The translations under genes were made by a program, and so were the position numbers. This document shows, piece by piece, positions 15,907-25,159 of a DNA stretch of 64,000 bases; positions within the stretch are counted from its first letter, which is position 1; each line of letters starts with the position of its first letter. The notes under the pieces were generated by a model. The model was not told the DNA's origin, did no database searches, and worked only from the letters and a program-made list of their open reading frames with translations. Origin of the DNA: Planctomycetota bacterium (lineage in GTDB: Bacteria > Planctomycetota > UBA8108 > UBA1146); NCBI GenBank assembly GCA_016776905.1, contig JADHSM010000008.1, positions 62,001 to 126,000 of the forward strand, read 5' to 3'.

Positions 15907-18531
15907 TTATCGCGCAAACAGTAAAAGAGCATTTAAGAACACTTCTGAGGTCTGTCTCCAAAAGGATCGAAAGAGAGGATCCCCAGCGAATAGAATCACC
16001 TGGCCCCTCCCGCTCGATTCAGCCACCAACCAGACTCCACCGCTCAATTGGGTCTGATTTTCATCTGAGATAAAACCACTCACGACCGGAGATGTGCCGG
16101 GAAGAACTCCCACATCGGATCCGTCTCCCTCCAGTTTGAAAATTCTTGTACTGGAGATCATGCCGTGAATCTTCTCAGGCATTCCGAAGGAGAGCGGGTG
16201 CTCTGTATCCAAATCAATACTGACGATGTTTCCCGGGACTTGTTGCTGACGACGCTCTTCACGAATTTCAGATCGACTTCTACGCTTCGGTTCTTTTTCT
16301 TTGGGATTCCGCTGAGTTTCTTTGGTCGCACGCGAAATCAAACCGTCTTTGCCGCCGATGCGAAATGCACTACTTCCCAATGCAATACACACCCCACCAC
16401 TTCGTACCCAACTTTTGACACTCGAGAGAGTCTCCTCACCCATCGCGGAAGAGCCCATGCCTCCCGGAATAACGAGAACATCAAAATCGTCGAGGCTTCT
16501 TCTCAATCCAGAAGCGGATATGGCGGTGAAAGGAATCCCCATCTCCTGCTCAAGAAAGCTCCAAACTGCGCCATAGGAGCCACTCGATACCGCATCGGGT
16601 CCCAACACTGCGATCTTTGCGTGGGCGAGCTCAGGGAACTGATCAGAGCCCAAATCAGGGCCTATATCCGTCCAACCACTAGAAGTCCCACGAAAGAGGG
16701 TTCCCGTTGCCTGAGCGGTCTTCAAAACGGCTTCGTGAGTCTCTTCGCCATCGACTCTGACGATCAAGGTTCCAGCAGGATATGACTCCCCCTGAATTTC
16801 GATGGGTTGGGTGACGAGGTCTACAGATTCGCCCGCCTCCTGTAGAGCCCTCAATGCTTTGGCTGAAGGTAATCCTGTCCAACGGTGAAGGTAAGCAAGG
16901 CGACCTCTTTCTTCGACACGTCCTGCTTCAGGATTCCCCCCTGAGAAAGGAATGAGAATGGTATTTACAGGATTGGGAGCGACCAAAGTCTCGACTCCAT
17001 AAGTCAATGGCAAAGACCATGCTGCCACATCATAAAAATACGCGTCAGCGGCTTCGGCATGATTCTCCAGCAGTGTTTTCGCAAGACGCCCCTGTGCTTG
17101 ATCCAGAGGAACAAAAACGGTTCCAGGAGGCAGTTTTCTGACAGGGAGCATTTCTCCAGAGTGCGACTTCAATCCTTCGGCGACAGTTTCGTCCATGTTC
17201 TGTAACAATTCGATGCCCTGTCGCTGAAGAAGATCAATCAGGGCTAGGCGTCTATGATCGTCTTCGCTTGGAGGCAGAACGTACTGACTCACATCTCCGT
17301 TGCGACCTGCGAAAATTGTTTGCTCTCGGAATAAGAAGAACTCTTCTTGAAGTTTCTTTCGATGGTCTGCGGCGCATTCTACGGTCGCTAATCCTGCGAC
17401 GTGATGGTGGTGCAATCTATCGCCCAGAGTCAGGAGGTCGCCGTCGCTTCGTCGATAAACAAGCCCTGCTCTGCCGCCTCCTGCTTGCTCATAGGTCATA
17501 CCGATGGAGCCGTTCAGTGAAGGCCAAGAGTCACCGTATGCCGGATAGAACAAATCGAATTGCTCACCCGTATAGTATTTCCAGCCAAATCTATCAAAGG
17601 CCTCTGCATTACTTTTTCCAAATGTCGTCGACCAGTCCACTCTCTCCCTGGGAATGTTTCCATTGATCGGTTCTTCTGGCGGGAAGAAAAAGTAGGAAGA
17701 GCTCGGGGACATCTCATGGAAATCCACATGAACCAGTGGCTGCCAACGCAGGTACTCTCGGATGCGCTGACGTGTTTCAATCTGGCTCTGCCATGCCCAA
17801 TCTCTATTCAAATCAAAATAGTAATGGTTTGTTCTTCCAGAGGGCGAGGGAGGTGAATGCTCACGAGCAGCGGGGTCAGGATTTGGAGGATTCGACTGTA
17901 CCGAGTGGTACCACTGCAAATACCTCTCTCTTCCATCGGGATTCAGCAATGGATCAAGAATGACCAAAGTGTTTTCACGAATCCCCTCCATACGTTCTCC
18001 GCTGCCATCGGCTAATTGATGCAAGGTGGCCAATGCCGCTTCTGTGGGCGAAGACTCGTCTCCATGAACATTATATGAGAGCCAAACGATCGCGGGCAAT
18101 TCCTTCAAGACACCCTCAAGATTTTGATCCACTGACCTCTCCATTTTGATGGGGTCAGCCAATAACATTTGAGACTCTCGAATTTCTTCCAAGCGGGAAA
18201 TATTGTCCGCGGAAGAAATCATCAGGAGAATCAGCTCCCTACCTTCAGAGGATACTCCGTATTTTTGGACTGAAACCCGAGGGGATTTCTCGGCAATCGC
18301 TTTGCAGTAATCGATCACATCCCGATGTGAAGTAAATCTATCCCCGAGAGGAATACCAAAGAACTCTCCAGCAGTCGGTAACTTTCCTTCATAGGAATCA
18401 TCAGACTGGTAAGAAAAATAACCTTTGGTCGTCGGCGATTTATCCTGGGCCTCTGCGAGAGAGAACCCTGAAAAAAGCGGCAATATGCCGACTATCATGA
18501 GTAGAAGATTCACATTTTTTTTGATTTTCAT
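15907..18531 (-). CDS. Secreted M14-family zinc carboxypeptidase
   Basis: The ATG at 18531 puts a clean signal peptide at the N-terminus (MKIKKNVNLLLMIVGILPLFS...); the track's upstream start adds 27 residues without support. Residues about 60-400 are an M14 peptidase domain: NVHGDESSPTEAA gives the HxxE zinc ligands near residues 156-159, LDPLLNPDGRERY and FDLNRDW are substrate-side motifs, and VHVDFHEM carries the third ligand. The middle is unassigned. Residues about 650-870 contain a class I amidotransferase-like fold (FDVLVIPGGMGSSAMGEE), as often seen at the end of large planctomycete and Bacteroidetes M14 proteins. It is divergent from the MATE exporter. Confidence 0.88.
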   Translation of the reverse strand: MKIKKNVNLLLMIVGILPLFSGFSLAEAQDKSPTTKGYFSYQSDDSYEGKLPTAGEFFGIPLGDRFTSHRDVIDYCKAIAEKSPRVSVQKYGVSSEGRELILLMISSADNISRLEEIRESQMLLADPIKMERSVDQNLEGVLKELPAIVWLSYNVHGDESSPTEAALATLHQLADGSGERMEGIRENTLVILDPLLNPDGRERYLQWYHSVQSNPPNPDPAAREHSPPSPSGRTNHYYFDLNRDWAWQSQIETRQRIREYLRWQPLVHVDFHEMSPSSSYFFFPPEEPINGNIPRERVDWSTTFGKSNAEAFDRFGWKYYTGEQFDLFYPAYGDSWPSLNGSIGMTYEQAGGGRAGLVYRRSDGDLLTLGDRLHHHHVAGLATVECAADHRKKLQEEFFLFREQTIFAGRNGDVSQYVLPPSEDDHRRLALIDLLQRQGIELLQNMDETVAEGLKSHSGEMLPVRKLPPGTVFVPLDQAQGRLAKTLLENHAEAADAYFYDVAAWSLPLTYGVETLVAPNPVNTILIPFSGGNPEAGRVEERGRLAYLHRWTGLPSAKALRALQEAGESVDLVTQPIEIQGESYPAGTLIVRVDGEETHEAVLKTAQATGTLFRGTSSGWTDIGPDLGSDQFPELAHAKIAVLGPDAVSSGSYGAVWSFLEQEMGIPFTAISASGLRRSLDDFDVLVIPGGMGSSAMGEETLSSVKSWVRSGGVCIALGSSAFRIGGKDGLISRATKETQRNPKEKEPKRRSRSEIREERRQQQVPGNIVSIDLDTEHPLSFGMPEKIHGMISSTRIFKLEGDGSDVGVLPGTSPVVSGFISDENQTQLSGGVWLVAESSGRGQVILFAGDPLFRSFWRQTSEVFLNALLLFAR

Positions 18532-18620
18532 CTCGACAACTCCCCCATCTTGCAGGAAACATTCGTGTAGATCATCATTCTGCACGGGGATCAGTGATCT
18601 GACCAGTGGCATGAAAAAAA

Positions 18621-19988
18621 ATGAAATGGGCTCTCATTACTCACCTCAATTCGGAGATCAGACCATTAGTCCATCTGGCACTCCCCATCGTCATCACTCA
18701 AGTTGGGCAAATGATGATGGGCATGGTGGATATCTGGATGGTCAGTCGCCTAGGGACCCAATCCCTCGCAGAAGTCGCACTCGGAGACACATGGGCCTTC
18801 GGAACCCTCATTCTCGTCATAGGGCTGATCCAGGGGGTGGACCCTCTCTTCACGCAAGCCCATGGCGCTCAGGATTCGGTCTCACTCGGCAGAACCTTTC
18901 AGCGAGGCATTCTGCTGTGCATTCTTCTCTGCCCTCTCTTGGGGATCGCCTGGGGATACACGGCTGATGCTCTTCGATTTCTGGGACAAAGCGAAGATCT
19001 ACTTTCTGGTGCCTCCTCCTATGTCTCCGCTCAGGTCTTCAGCATTCCCCCTCTTCTCGGGTTTTTCATCCTGAGACAGTACCTTCAATGCCGAGGAGTT
19101 CTGGCTCCTGTGGTATGGACAATCCTGATTTCAAATTTGTTCAACGTAGTCTTCAACGAACTGTTCATTTTTGGTGGGCTAGGGTTTCCCGCTATGGGAA
19201 TAGAGGGCGCAGCACGAGCCACAGGTGCGAGTCGTATCATCATGTTCCTGCTCTTGGTAGCCATCGTGATTTACGGCAAGCATATGAAGAATGGATGGAC
19301 CCCTTGGACACTCCGATCCTTCTCCCCTGTGGCAATGCTGCGACTGATTCGATATGGCCTCCCCGTCATGATTCATTTCGGAGTTGAAGTTTGGACCTTT
19401 CAAGCCGCCACATTGATGGCGGGACGACTGGGTTCGGAATCATTGGGCGCTCATATTCTTGTCTTAAAAATAATCAGTTTCACATTCATGTTTCCTTGGG
19501 GACTCAGTGGAGCCGCCACGACTCGGGTCGGAAATCTGCTCGGCGCCGGAAAGATTCCCGCAGCGATCAACTCCGCGAAGATGTCTCTAGTCCTGGCTTT
19601 TCTAACGATGCTCGTCATGGGGATATTGTTGAAACTGTTTGGAGCTGAAGTCACACGCTTGTTTTCGAAGGACACTGCAGTATTAGCGCTGGCCACGGGA
19701 CTTCTCCCCATCGCGGCAGGCTTCCAAGTATTTGACGGTATTCAGGCGGTGTCTGCTGGGATACTGAGGGGGGCTGGATTAACGGTGCCGGCAGCCCTCA
19801 TGAGCCTGATCGGATTCCCCATGGTGACGATTCCATTGGCCTATTATTTGGCCTTTGAAATGGAATGGGGTCTGAAAGGAATCTGGTGGGCGTTCCTGAT
19901 AGGTCTGTTCATCATGGCGACCCTACTCACTCTTTGGGTCAGATTTTCAGCAAGAAGTTGGAAACCTATAGAACGACAAATCGGATAG
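18621..19988 (+). CDS. MATE-family multidrug/metabolite exporter
   Basis: 455 residues with about 12 hydrophobic spans in two halves. The first half has the family pattern VHLALPIVITQVGQMMMGMVDIWMVSRLG, and the GVDPLFTQAHGAQD segment matches the conserved G-x-D/T-L-x-x-Q-x-x-G of MATE proteins. The second half repeats it (GAATTRVGNLLGAG). Such proteins expel drugs or metabolites in exchange for Na+ or H+ at the inner membrane. Substrate unknown. It begins 90 bases from the divergent M14 gene and is convergent with the 20006 gene. Confidence 0.92.
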   Translation: MKWALITHLNSEIRPLVHLALPIVITQVGQMMMGMVDIWMVSRLGTQSLAEVALGDTWAFGTLILVIGLIQGVDPLFTQAHGAQDSVSLGRTFQRGILLCILLCPLLGIAWGYTADALRFLGQSEDLLSGASSYVSAQVFSIPPLLGFFILRQYLQCRGVLAPVVWTILISNLFNVVFNELFIFGGLGFPAMGIEGAARATGASRIIMFLLLVAIVIYGKHMKNGWTPWTLRSFSPVAMLRLIRYGLPVMIHFGVEVWTFQAATLMAGRLGSESLGAHILVLKIISFTFMFPWGLSGAATTRVGNLLGAGKIPAAINSAKMSLVLAFLTMLVMGILLKLFGAEVTRLFSKDTAVLALATGLLPIAAGFQVFDGIQAVSAGILRGAGLTVPAALMSLIGFPMVTIPLAYYLAFEMEWGLKGIWWAFLIGLFIMATLLTLWVRFSARSWKPIERQIG

Positions 19989-20005
19989 CAAACGTCTCAT
20001 CGAGA

Positions 20006-21106
20006 TTATAGAGAATCGGATATGAGAAACCTGAATCGGCCCTCCTTGCAGACCACTTCAAGGATGGCCCCTTCTTCTCCGATTTCCAAACCACAGGACA
20101 GCCCCGACTTCCCCGGCCCCACAGAACCTAATAACGGAGCGGGACTATCGAGGGATTCTCTTTCCAAATTTTCAAGAACTCTGTCGAGTGCAACGACCAT
20201 CTGTTCCGACTTTTCAATCTCTCGCACAAGTTGAGTTCGTTCCTGACTTTCTTCCTGATCCGTCATCCGTCTCAGTTTACGGCGTTGCTTTTGAAGAATA
20301 TCCCAAGACTCTTGACGCTTCGCAGCTCTTCGATCTCGGGAAGGATCCATGAGAACCAACTGCCTTTTCCCAGAGGAAGTCTTGATAAACAGACACCGCT
20401 TTACTTGTGGAGAGACTCTGGGATCTTCAAAAGTTCCGAGATATTGCCGATCTGAAAGACGAGTCTCTATCGGAAAAGAATGAGTCTCTAACTTCCAACG
20501 ACCTTGCTCCAAAAGAAATGAAGAAACGGGTCGCCCTTCACTTGTCATTTGTAATATTCCCCAACGAAGATCAAGTTGAAGAATGGCTTCTTCCGGAGGT
20601 GCATTTTTCTCGCCAGTGATCGCTGCGATAGAGAATCTCAGTTCACGGGCAGGCCTGTCGAGAACTCCTCGAACCGCAGGCACTTTGATGCCTTCTCCAC
20701 CGCCATAGGGAACAAACACAAGAACTGGATCCTTGTCGGTAAAACTCTCCAGTTCAACACGATGCCATCCCGGTGGAATGAACACTCCACTCCAAGAGAC
20801 AGGTAGAGCCAATCGCACACTCGCGGTCCCGGGTATCCCGACCCGACGGGGCTGAGACAAATCCGGCAATACGGGAAGACCCTCTGGAGCATCCGTCAGC
20901 ATTGCGGAAAATTGAAGAGCCCCAATTTCCACTTTTGAATTGTGGGTTCTCAAATCCTTCGTTCCTGGAACTGAAGAAGCCAAGACTTCTTCAAGGATCA
21001 TAGTTCCCGAAAGTAACAGGAATAACATCGCCAAAATGCCGACGAGCCTTCGACAAGAGTGGCGAATAAGACGGGACCCCATCAGGTTCGGCACGTGGAC
21101 CACCAT
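20006..21106 (-). CDS. Exported hypothetical protein with coiled-coil segment
   Basis: Not recognised. The first ~40 residues include a signal sequence (LVGILAMLFLLLSGTMIL), so the protein is exported. The next part (residues about 55-190) has a pattern reminiscent of DUF2911-type domains (LALPVSWSGVFIPPGWHRVE), which is inference only. Residues about 255-320 are highly charged and probably form a coiled coil (DILQKQRRKLRRMTDQEESQ...). The ATG at 21106 has a long hairpin just upstream; the ATG at 21082 (MGSRLIRHS) would give a more normal signal peptide. It follows the outer-membrane lipoprotein gene on the minus strand after 83 bases. Confidence 0.6.
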   Translation of the reverse strand: MVVHVPNLMGSRLIRHSCRRLVGILAMLFLLLSGTMILEEVLASSVPGTKDLRTHNSKVEIGALQFSAMLTDAPEGLPVLPDLSQPRRVGIPGTASVRLALPVSWSGVFIPPGWHRVELESFTDKDPVLVFVPYGGGEGIKVPAVRGVLDRPARELRFSIAAITGEKNAPPEEAILQLDLRWGILQMTSEGRPVSSFLLEQGRWKLETHSFPIETRLSDRQYLGTFEDPRVSPQVKRCLFIKTSSGKRQLVLMDPSRDRRAAKRQESWDILQKQRRKLRRMTDQEESQERTQLVREIEKSEQMVVALDRVLENLERESLDSPAPLLGSVGPGKSGLSCGLEIGEEGAILEVVCKEGRFRFLISDSL

Positions 21107-21114
21107 TCATGAGA

Positions 21115-21160
21115 AAGGGTCGGCCACGCTCTCCCACTGAGGAGAATGTGCCCGACCCTT
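21115..21160 (-). terminator. Long two-part hairpin between two envelope genes
   Basis: AAGGGTCGG and CCGACCCTT form a 9-bp outer stem, with an inner hairpin TCTCC-cactga-GGAGA and an extra CAC/GTG helix between. It sits between the outer-membrane lipoprotein gene and the 20006 gene. No T-run follows on the minus strand, so it may be an attenuator, a factor-dependent terminator or an mRNA end-stabilising structure. Confidence 0.55.
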
Positions 21161-21189
21161 GTTCGCTTTAAAGAAACTTGCAGAATCGA

Positions 21190-21921
21190 CTAGAAACTAT
21201 AATCAAGTCCTACGTAGACCCCAAGTCCACCGTAATCCAGTGTATCCGCGTTATCTCCGTCGGAATCCACATCGATCACCAATGGATGGCTGGCAATGTC
21301 ATACTGAGCTTCGGCAACAAAGCCGAGAGCTCCGTCAAACATATCCCAGCGTAACGAAGCCGCCGGACGGAACAGGAACATCAACTGGTCAGTGACTTCA
21401 ACAACAGCCCCCGGAGAACCGGCTTGAACTGCGGCAAGGTAACCACTGCTCAGAGACAAGTCTGTGTAGAGTCCACCCACACCGAAACCGTAACGGAGGT
21501 AGGGCATTCCTGTATTTTCAGAGAGAGGAACATCCCAATCAAAGTTGATCGTGAAGGAACGACGATCTGCTCCTGAGAGAGCTCCTTCAGCGACGTCTCT
21601 AATGGCGAACGGATTCGTAAGGCTTGCAGGTCCTGTATATGCAGCGCCATCTACATCTGTGACGACTCCATACTCAAAACCAAAGTGCATCCCGTACTCG
21701 TACTCGTAACCCATTCGCAGTGCGACTCCGGTGCCGCTTGTAAAGTGACTGCTCGTGGGGGAAAAAGAACCCATCTTTATCTCACTGTGCATCTTGTCCT
21801 CAAAGAGCATCGCTTCGCGGGCATTATAACCTGGAGCAAGACAACCCGAGAGGCTCATAGCCACCATGCAGAAGACTGCAAGGAACAACGGGGAGCGGCA
21901 AGACTGACTCAACTTCTTCAT
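21190..21921 (-). CDS. Outer-membrane beta-barrel-type lipoprotein
   Basis: 243 residues starting with a lipoprotein signal (LFLAVFCMVAMSLSGC, Cys lipidated). The rest alternates polar and hydrophobic residues with many aromatics and glycines (GYEYEYGMHFGFEYGVV, MPYLRYGFGVGGLYTDL, LGVYVGLDYSF) and ends in a C-terminal Phe, the usual mark of an outer-membrane barrel. It looks like an OmpA/OprF-size 8-10-strand porin-like protein; no ligand can be inferred. A good ribosome binding site (AAGGAG nine bases before ATG) supports the start. Confidence 0.75.
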   Translation of the reverse strand: MKKLSQSCRSPLFLAVFCMVAMSLSGCLAPGYNAREAMLFEDKMHSEIKMGSFSPTSSHFTSGTGVALRMGYEYEYGMHFGFEYGVVTDVDGAAYTGPASLTNPFAIRDVAEGALSGADRRSFTINFDWDVPLSENTGMPYLRYGFGVGGLYTDLSLSSGYLAAVQAGSPGAVVEVTDQLMFLFRPAASLRWDMFDGALGFVAEAQYDIASHPLVIDVDSDGDNADTLDYGGLGVYVGLDYSF

Positions 21922-22339
21922 TCTTCATCTCTCCTTACAAAATTCGTAACCGGTACTCATTGGTGTTACCCGCCCTGAGATCTGCTGGAGTTCTGACTTC
22001 TGCAGGTATTTTCGTTTCGCAGGCCCCCAGCCCACAGAAACTTTCACACCCTGCTCACTATCAGCACACACCAGACCGACATCACGGGTGATTGCGGTGG
22101 CTCTTTGGGTCACCACCCCGGCAGGCCACGACAACATTTCGTGGAACTGGACCGGTTTCCGGGTTCGGCAAAACGAGAAGGTACCCTCTCAGGGTGAGGG
22201 GATGCAACCTATGGTCTCAATGCCATTTCGCCAGAAGGGCCGGGAACACGAAAAATTCCCGAAAATTGGGCCTCTAGAGGGAGCACATCACGGAGTTCAG
22301 ATCGATCCTTAACCTTTTGAAGGGTCTGCTCCACGGGGC
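21922..22339. other. 418-bp intergenic region, no gene recognised
   Basis: This stretch lies between pcnB's end and the start of the outer-membrane lipoprotein gene. I checked both strands for 4.5S, RNase P, tmRNA and tRNA signatures and saw none. Short inverted repeats occur (for example CCTCTCAGGGTGAGG around 22186). The minus-strand ORF 21925-22137 has no ribosome binding site and mainly overlaps the likely promoter and leader of the lipoprotein. Confidence 0.5.
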
Positions 22340-23860
22340 CTACGACGGCGGCGACGTCCTTTTTCTTGGCGAAGATTTCTCGATTTCTGTCGTTTCCGCC
22401 GACGAAGCCCCCTCTGCGGAAGGAGAAGATGCCACCCCGAGTCTCTTCCTTTTTCTGGGGGGTCTTCTTTTTCGTCCAGAATCAGGGGGTAAATCGAGTT
22501 CCATTTTCCGGACTTTGACCAACCACGACTGGATCCGATCACTGTCCCCTTTGAGAAGGTATAAGACCTGAATCGCGTCCAGGAGCCAATGTTTGCTCCG
22601 GATACCCTCAGGAATCTCATCCCACGAATCCAGTTCCTCGACCTTGTGGAGTCCCCCCATTGCGGACCAAAGCCGGTCTTCATCTCGCTTGTAAACCTTG
22701 AGCTGACTAAGAACAGGTTGAGTCTGCTCTCTAAAAGCGGACCTCCTGTCCCTAAATGCTTTCATCGATCTCACATCATCCTGATCGAGAACTTCCGTGA
22801 CAAAAGGTCCGACCAAAGCGGCAAGAGCCTGCGCAGGCTGAACGGGGGCACCATTTGCCACTTCTTCATCGACCCGAGTCAGCATGGCCAACCAGGAGCG
22901 GTGCTCCTCATCGTCTTCGAGACGATCGTGGAGGTCAGGAATCAAAAGTTCCAAAAATCCGAGGCGATGAAGTCCTGAGAAATATTCTGTAGCCTTACCT
23001 GAGACCAAATCCTTAAGGAACTCTTCAAGGAGTCGCGCTCTGTTCGCTTTGAGTATCTCTGCTCGATTCTCCACCAAGGCTTCAAGGGTTTGAGGCTCGA
23101 TCTCGAAACCCAAGCGAGTGGAGTGACGGATCGCCCTCAAAAGACGTACAGGATCCTCTTTGAAGGAATACGAAGGATCCCCCACCATCCTGACTTTGCC
23201 CGAACGCAGGTCATCTACGCCACCGACATAATCAAAAATCGAAAAGGATCCGATGTCATAGAACAACCCATTGATGGTGAGATCCCTGCGACAGGCATCC
23301 TCTTCCGGAGATCCGTAAACGTTATCGCGACGAATCAATTCACCTTCACGCACAATTTCATCGGCGCCACCGGAAGAGCGAAAAGTGGCGACTTCCAGAA
23401 TTTTGTTTTGCGCATAATAGAGATGAGCTAGACGAAAACGTCGACCAATAATGCGACAATTCCGAAACAGCTTCTTCACTTGTTGAGGTGTCGCACTCGT
23501 CGCAATATCAAAATCTTTAGGTTTCTTCCCCAGCATAATGTCGCGAACAGCACCACCGACGAGATACCCTTTGTATCCATTGTCATGAAGTCGATAGAGC
23601 GCTTTGACCGCATCCTTATCGATGTACTTACGAGAGACATTGTGATCGTCTCTCGTGTATATTCGCAGTTCCCCTGAGAACGGTTCAAAGGTGTCGGAAG
23701 AATCTTCTGAAGAAGTCGAATCCGAAGGTGTCAATGCCGAAAAATCTTCTGAAGGGAATGAGTCCGCAGATTCAGCGCCTTGCCCATCTGACAAGAAACC
23801 ATCCTCAGAGGAGAGATTCCCCGGGTGATCGGAATTTGGGTTTCTGTCCTTGGCCGGCAT
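22340..23860 (-). CDS. pcnB: Poly(A) polymerase / CCA-adding-type nucleotidyltransferase
   Basis: About 506 residues. An acidic, Ser-rich N-terminal extension of ~65 residues is unusual. The core starts at about residue 85 with GYLVGGAVRDIMLGKKPKDFDIATSATP, where the Gly-Gly/Arg-Asp and Asp-x-Asp residues are the polymerase-beta superfamily active site. EEDACRRDLTINGLFYDI and the DPVRLLRAIRHSTRLGFEIE neck motif follow, as in PcnB (class II CCA/poly(A) polymerases). The C-terminal basic tail (GRKRRPPRKRKR) is typical of PcnB, which adds poly(A) to RNA for decay. The ATG at 23860 has AGGTGAG before it; the track's first codon is a GTG inside that site. Confidence 0.85.
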   Translation of the reverse strand: MPAKDRNPNSDHPGNLSSEDGFLSDGQGAESADSFPSEDFSALTPSDSTSSEDSSDTFEPFSGELRIYTRDDHNVSRKYIDKDAVKALYRLHDNGYKGYLVGGAVRDIMLGKKPKDFDIATSATPQQVKKLFRNCRIIGRRFRLAHLYYAQNKILEVATFRSSGGADEIVREGELIRRDNVYGSPEEDACRRDLTINGLFYDIGSFSIFDYVGGVDDLRSGKVRMVGDPSYSFKEDPVRLLRAIRHSTRLGFEIEPQTLEALVENRAEILKANRARLLEEFLKDLVSGKATEYFSGLHRLGFLELLIPDLHDRLEDDEEHRSWLAMLTRVDEEVANGAPVQPAQALAALVGPFVTEVLDQDDVRSMKAFRDRRSAFREQTQPVLSQLKVYKRDEDRLWSAMGGLHKVEELDSWDEIPEGIRSKHWLLDAIQVLYLLKGDSDRIQSWLVKVRKMELDLPPDSGRKRRPPRKRKRLGVASSPSAEGASSAETTEIEKSSPRKRTSPPS

Positions 23861-24308
23861 TCTCACCTCGTGACTGAAGAAATCGTGAAGATCTCAGAAT
23901 CCTGCCTGATGACTTCGCCAAAGTGACGAAGTGCAAGATCCTCAAATACCCTGATGAATCAGGATACTCTTTAGACGAGATCAATCCATGCGATCCATGT
24001 GATCCCCTCAATTCACCAAAGCTCACCGATCGTTATGGCGTCAAAACATCTTGCTCAAACCCATGTTATCGAGCGTCAGTGGGGCCTTGAGCGACTATCC
24101 CTGTATCCCTCTGCATGACGACAAAGAATCACCTTGAATCGTTGCCGATCGCTATCAAAGCACGATCACGTCGCAGGAAGAGCAGGATCGAAGGGAACAC
24201 AGGAACTTTGAGGAAACACGGAATTCCTTGGGAAACACAAGCCACCGGAGGGAATACACCTGATTTGAATAAAAAATCGTCCCCACAAAAATCGAGAGAA
24301 ATCGGGGC

Positions 24309-24341
24309 AAGTCGAGAGGAAGTCGGGAGGAAGTCGGGAGG
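24309..24341. repeat. Three 11-bp tandem repeats downstream of lexA
   Basis: AAGTCGAGAGG followed by two copies of AAGTCGGGAGG, directly adjoining. Unit of 11 bp, in noncoding DNA. Confidence 0.85.
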
Positions 24342-24427
24342 AGCCGTACCGAAAAATTCGGTGGCATGGCTCCTCCCGATCAGGGGCACATCAGGATTGA
24401 AACTGTCGATCAGTTTTCGGAGGAAAC

Positions 24428-24443
24428 TGGGGGGATTCCCCCA
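24428..24443 (-). terminator. GC hairpin after lexA
   Basis: TGGGGGG-ATT-CCCCCA forms a short, strong stem 26 bases past the lexA stop. A second inverted repeat (CAGTTT/AAACTG) lies just beyond. No T-run follows, so the terminator call is tentative. Confidence 0.35.
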
Positions 24444-24468
24444 CGATAGCTTTCAATTTCATGAACAC

Positions 24469-25140
24469 TCAATTTTTCGGACTCCCGGGCCAACCGGGGT
24501 AGCGGCGAACCACTCCAACAACCACACCCCGAACTTCGACTTCACGAGCGAAGATCGGATCCATTTCTGGATTGGAAGGTTGAAGACGAACGATGGGTTC
24601 TCCATCTCTCGATTCGAAATAAATCTTTTTCAGCGTCGCTTCTTCCATGTCCGCACCATGAACGATCGCGACGACCATTTCGCCATCGACGGCCTGATCT
24701 CGATGTTCGACGATCACGAGATCTCCATCATGAATCCCATCACCGATCATCGAAGTTCCCCGCACCCGCAGTGCATAATGATCTTTTCCCATCGGGAGGA
24801 GATCAGCGAGATCCACATGCTCCGGTGATTCCACCGCTTCGATGGGTTCTCCTGCAGCGATTCGTCCCAAAACTTGAACCGGCAATTCCGCCGGAGCAGG
24901 CTCATGTGAGGCCGTTGAATTTTCTTGATATTCAGGATCCAAGATCTCGATGGCGCGGGAGATATGGGGAGTTCTAAAGATCGCCCCTCTCTCTTCAAGG
25001 CCTTTCAGGTGACCATGAATAGTGACCTTCGTCACTCCAAAGGCCTGGGCGACTTCTTCTAAGGTCGGGGAGGTTTTACGTTCTTTCAGGAACTGCTGTA
25101 AAAACTCCATGATTTCCATCTGACGATCGGTGTAGTACAA
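24469..25140 (-). CDS. lexA: LexA repressor, SOS regulator
   Basis: 223 residues with an N-terminal winged helix (residues 1-65: YTDRQMEIMEFLQQFL, SPTLEEVAQAFGVTKVTIHG) and a C-terminal S24 autopeptidase. The self-cleavage site is Ala96-Gly97 in RIAAGEP, the nucleophile is Ser130 in RGTSMIGDGI, and the general base is Lys171 in EATLKKIY. All needed residues are present. Start is TTG at 25140, preceded by AGGGGGGGAC; the next Met is residue 8, which would cut into the winged helix. The gene follows a repeat-rich membrane protein by 19 bases, probably in one operon behind the candidate operator at 25876-25895. Confidence 0.95.
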   Translation of the reverse strand: MYYTDRQMEIMEFLQQFLKERKTSPTLEEVAQAFGVTKVTIHGHLKGLEERGAIFRTPHISRAIEILDPEYQENSTASHEPAPAELPVQVLGRIAAGEPIEAVESPEHVDLADLLPMGKDHYALRVRGTSMIGDGIHDGDLVIVEHRDQAVDGEMVVAIVHGADMEEATLKKIYFESRDGEPIVRLQPSNPEMDPIFAREVEVRGVVVGVVRRYPGWPGSPKN

Positions 25141-25159
25141 GTCCCCCCCTGTCTCTTCT

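Larger units (their letters stand above)
23861..24468. other. 608-bp intergenic region between lexA and pcnB
   Basis: No convincing gene. It contains three 11-bp tandem repeats (24309-24341), a G6/C5 hairpin near the end of lexA, and loosely repeated GGAAACAC words around 24200-24240. ORFs on both strands here are short or are shadows running into lexA. The part close to 23870-24060 should hold the pcnB promoter. Confidence 0.5.

Noticed and set aside
21922-22339. Structured RNA (4.5S, RNase P, 6S)
   Set aside because: None of the conserved cores (GGAAGGAAGCAGCC-like, GAGGAAAGTCC-like) is present on either strand.
24115-24828. Plus-strand ORF of 237 residues
   Set aside because: More than half is antisense to lexA, whose motifs are complete; no ribosome binding site or recognisable domain.
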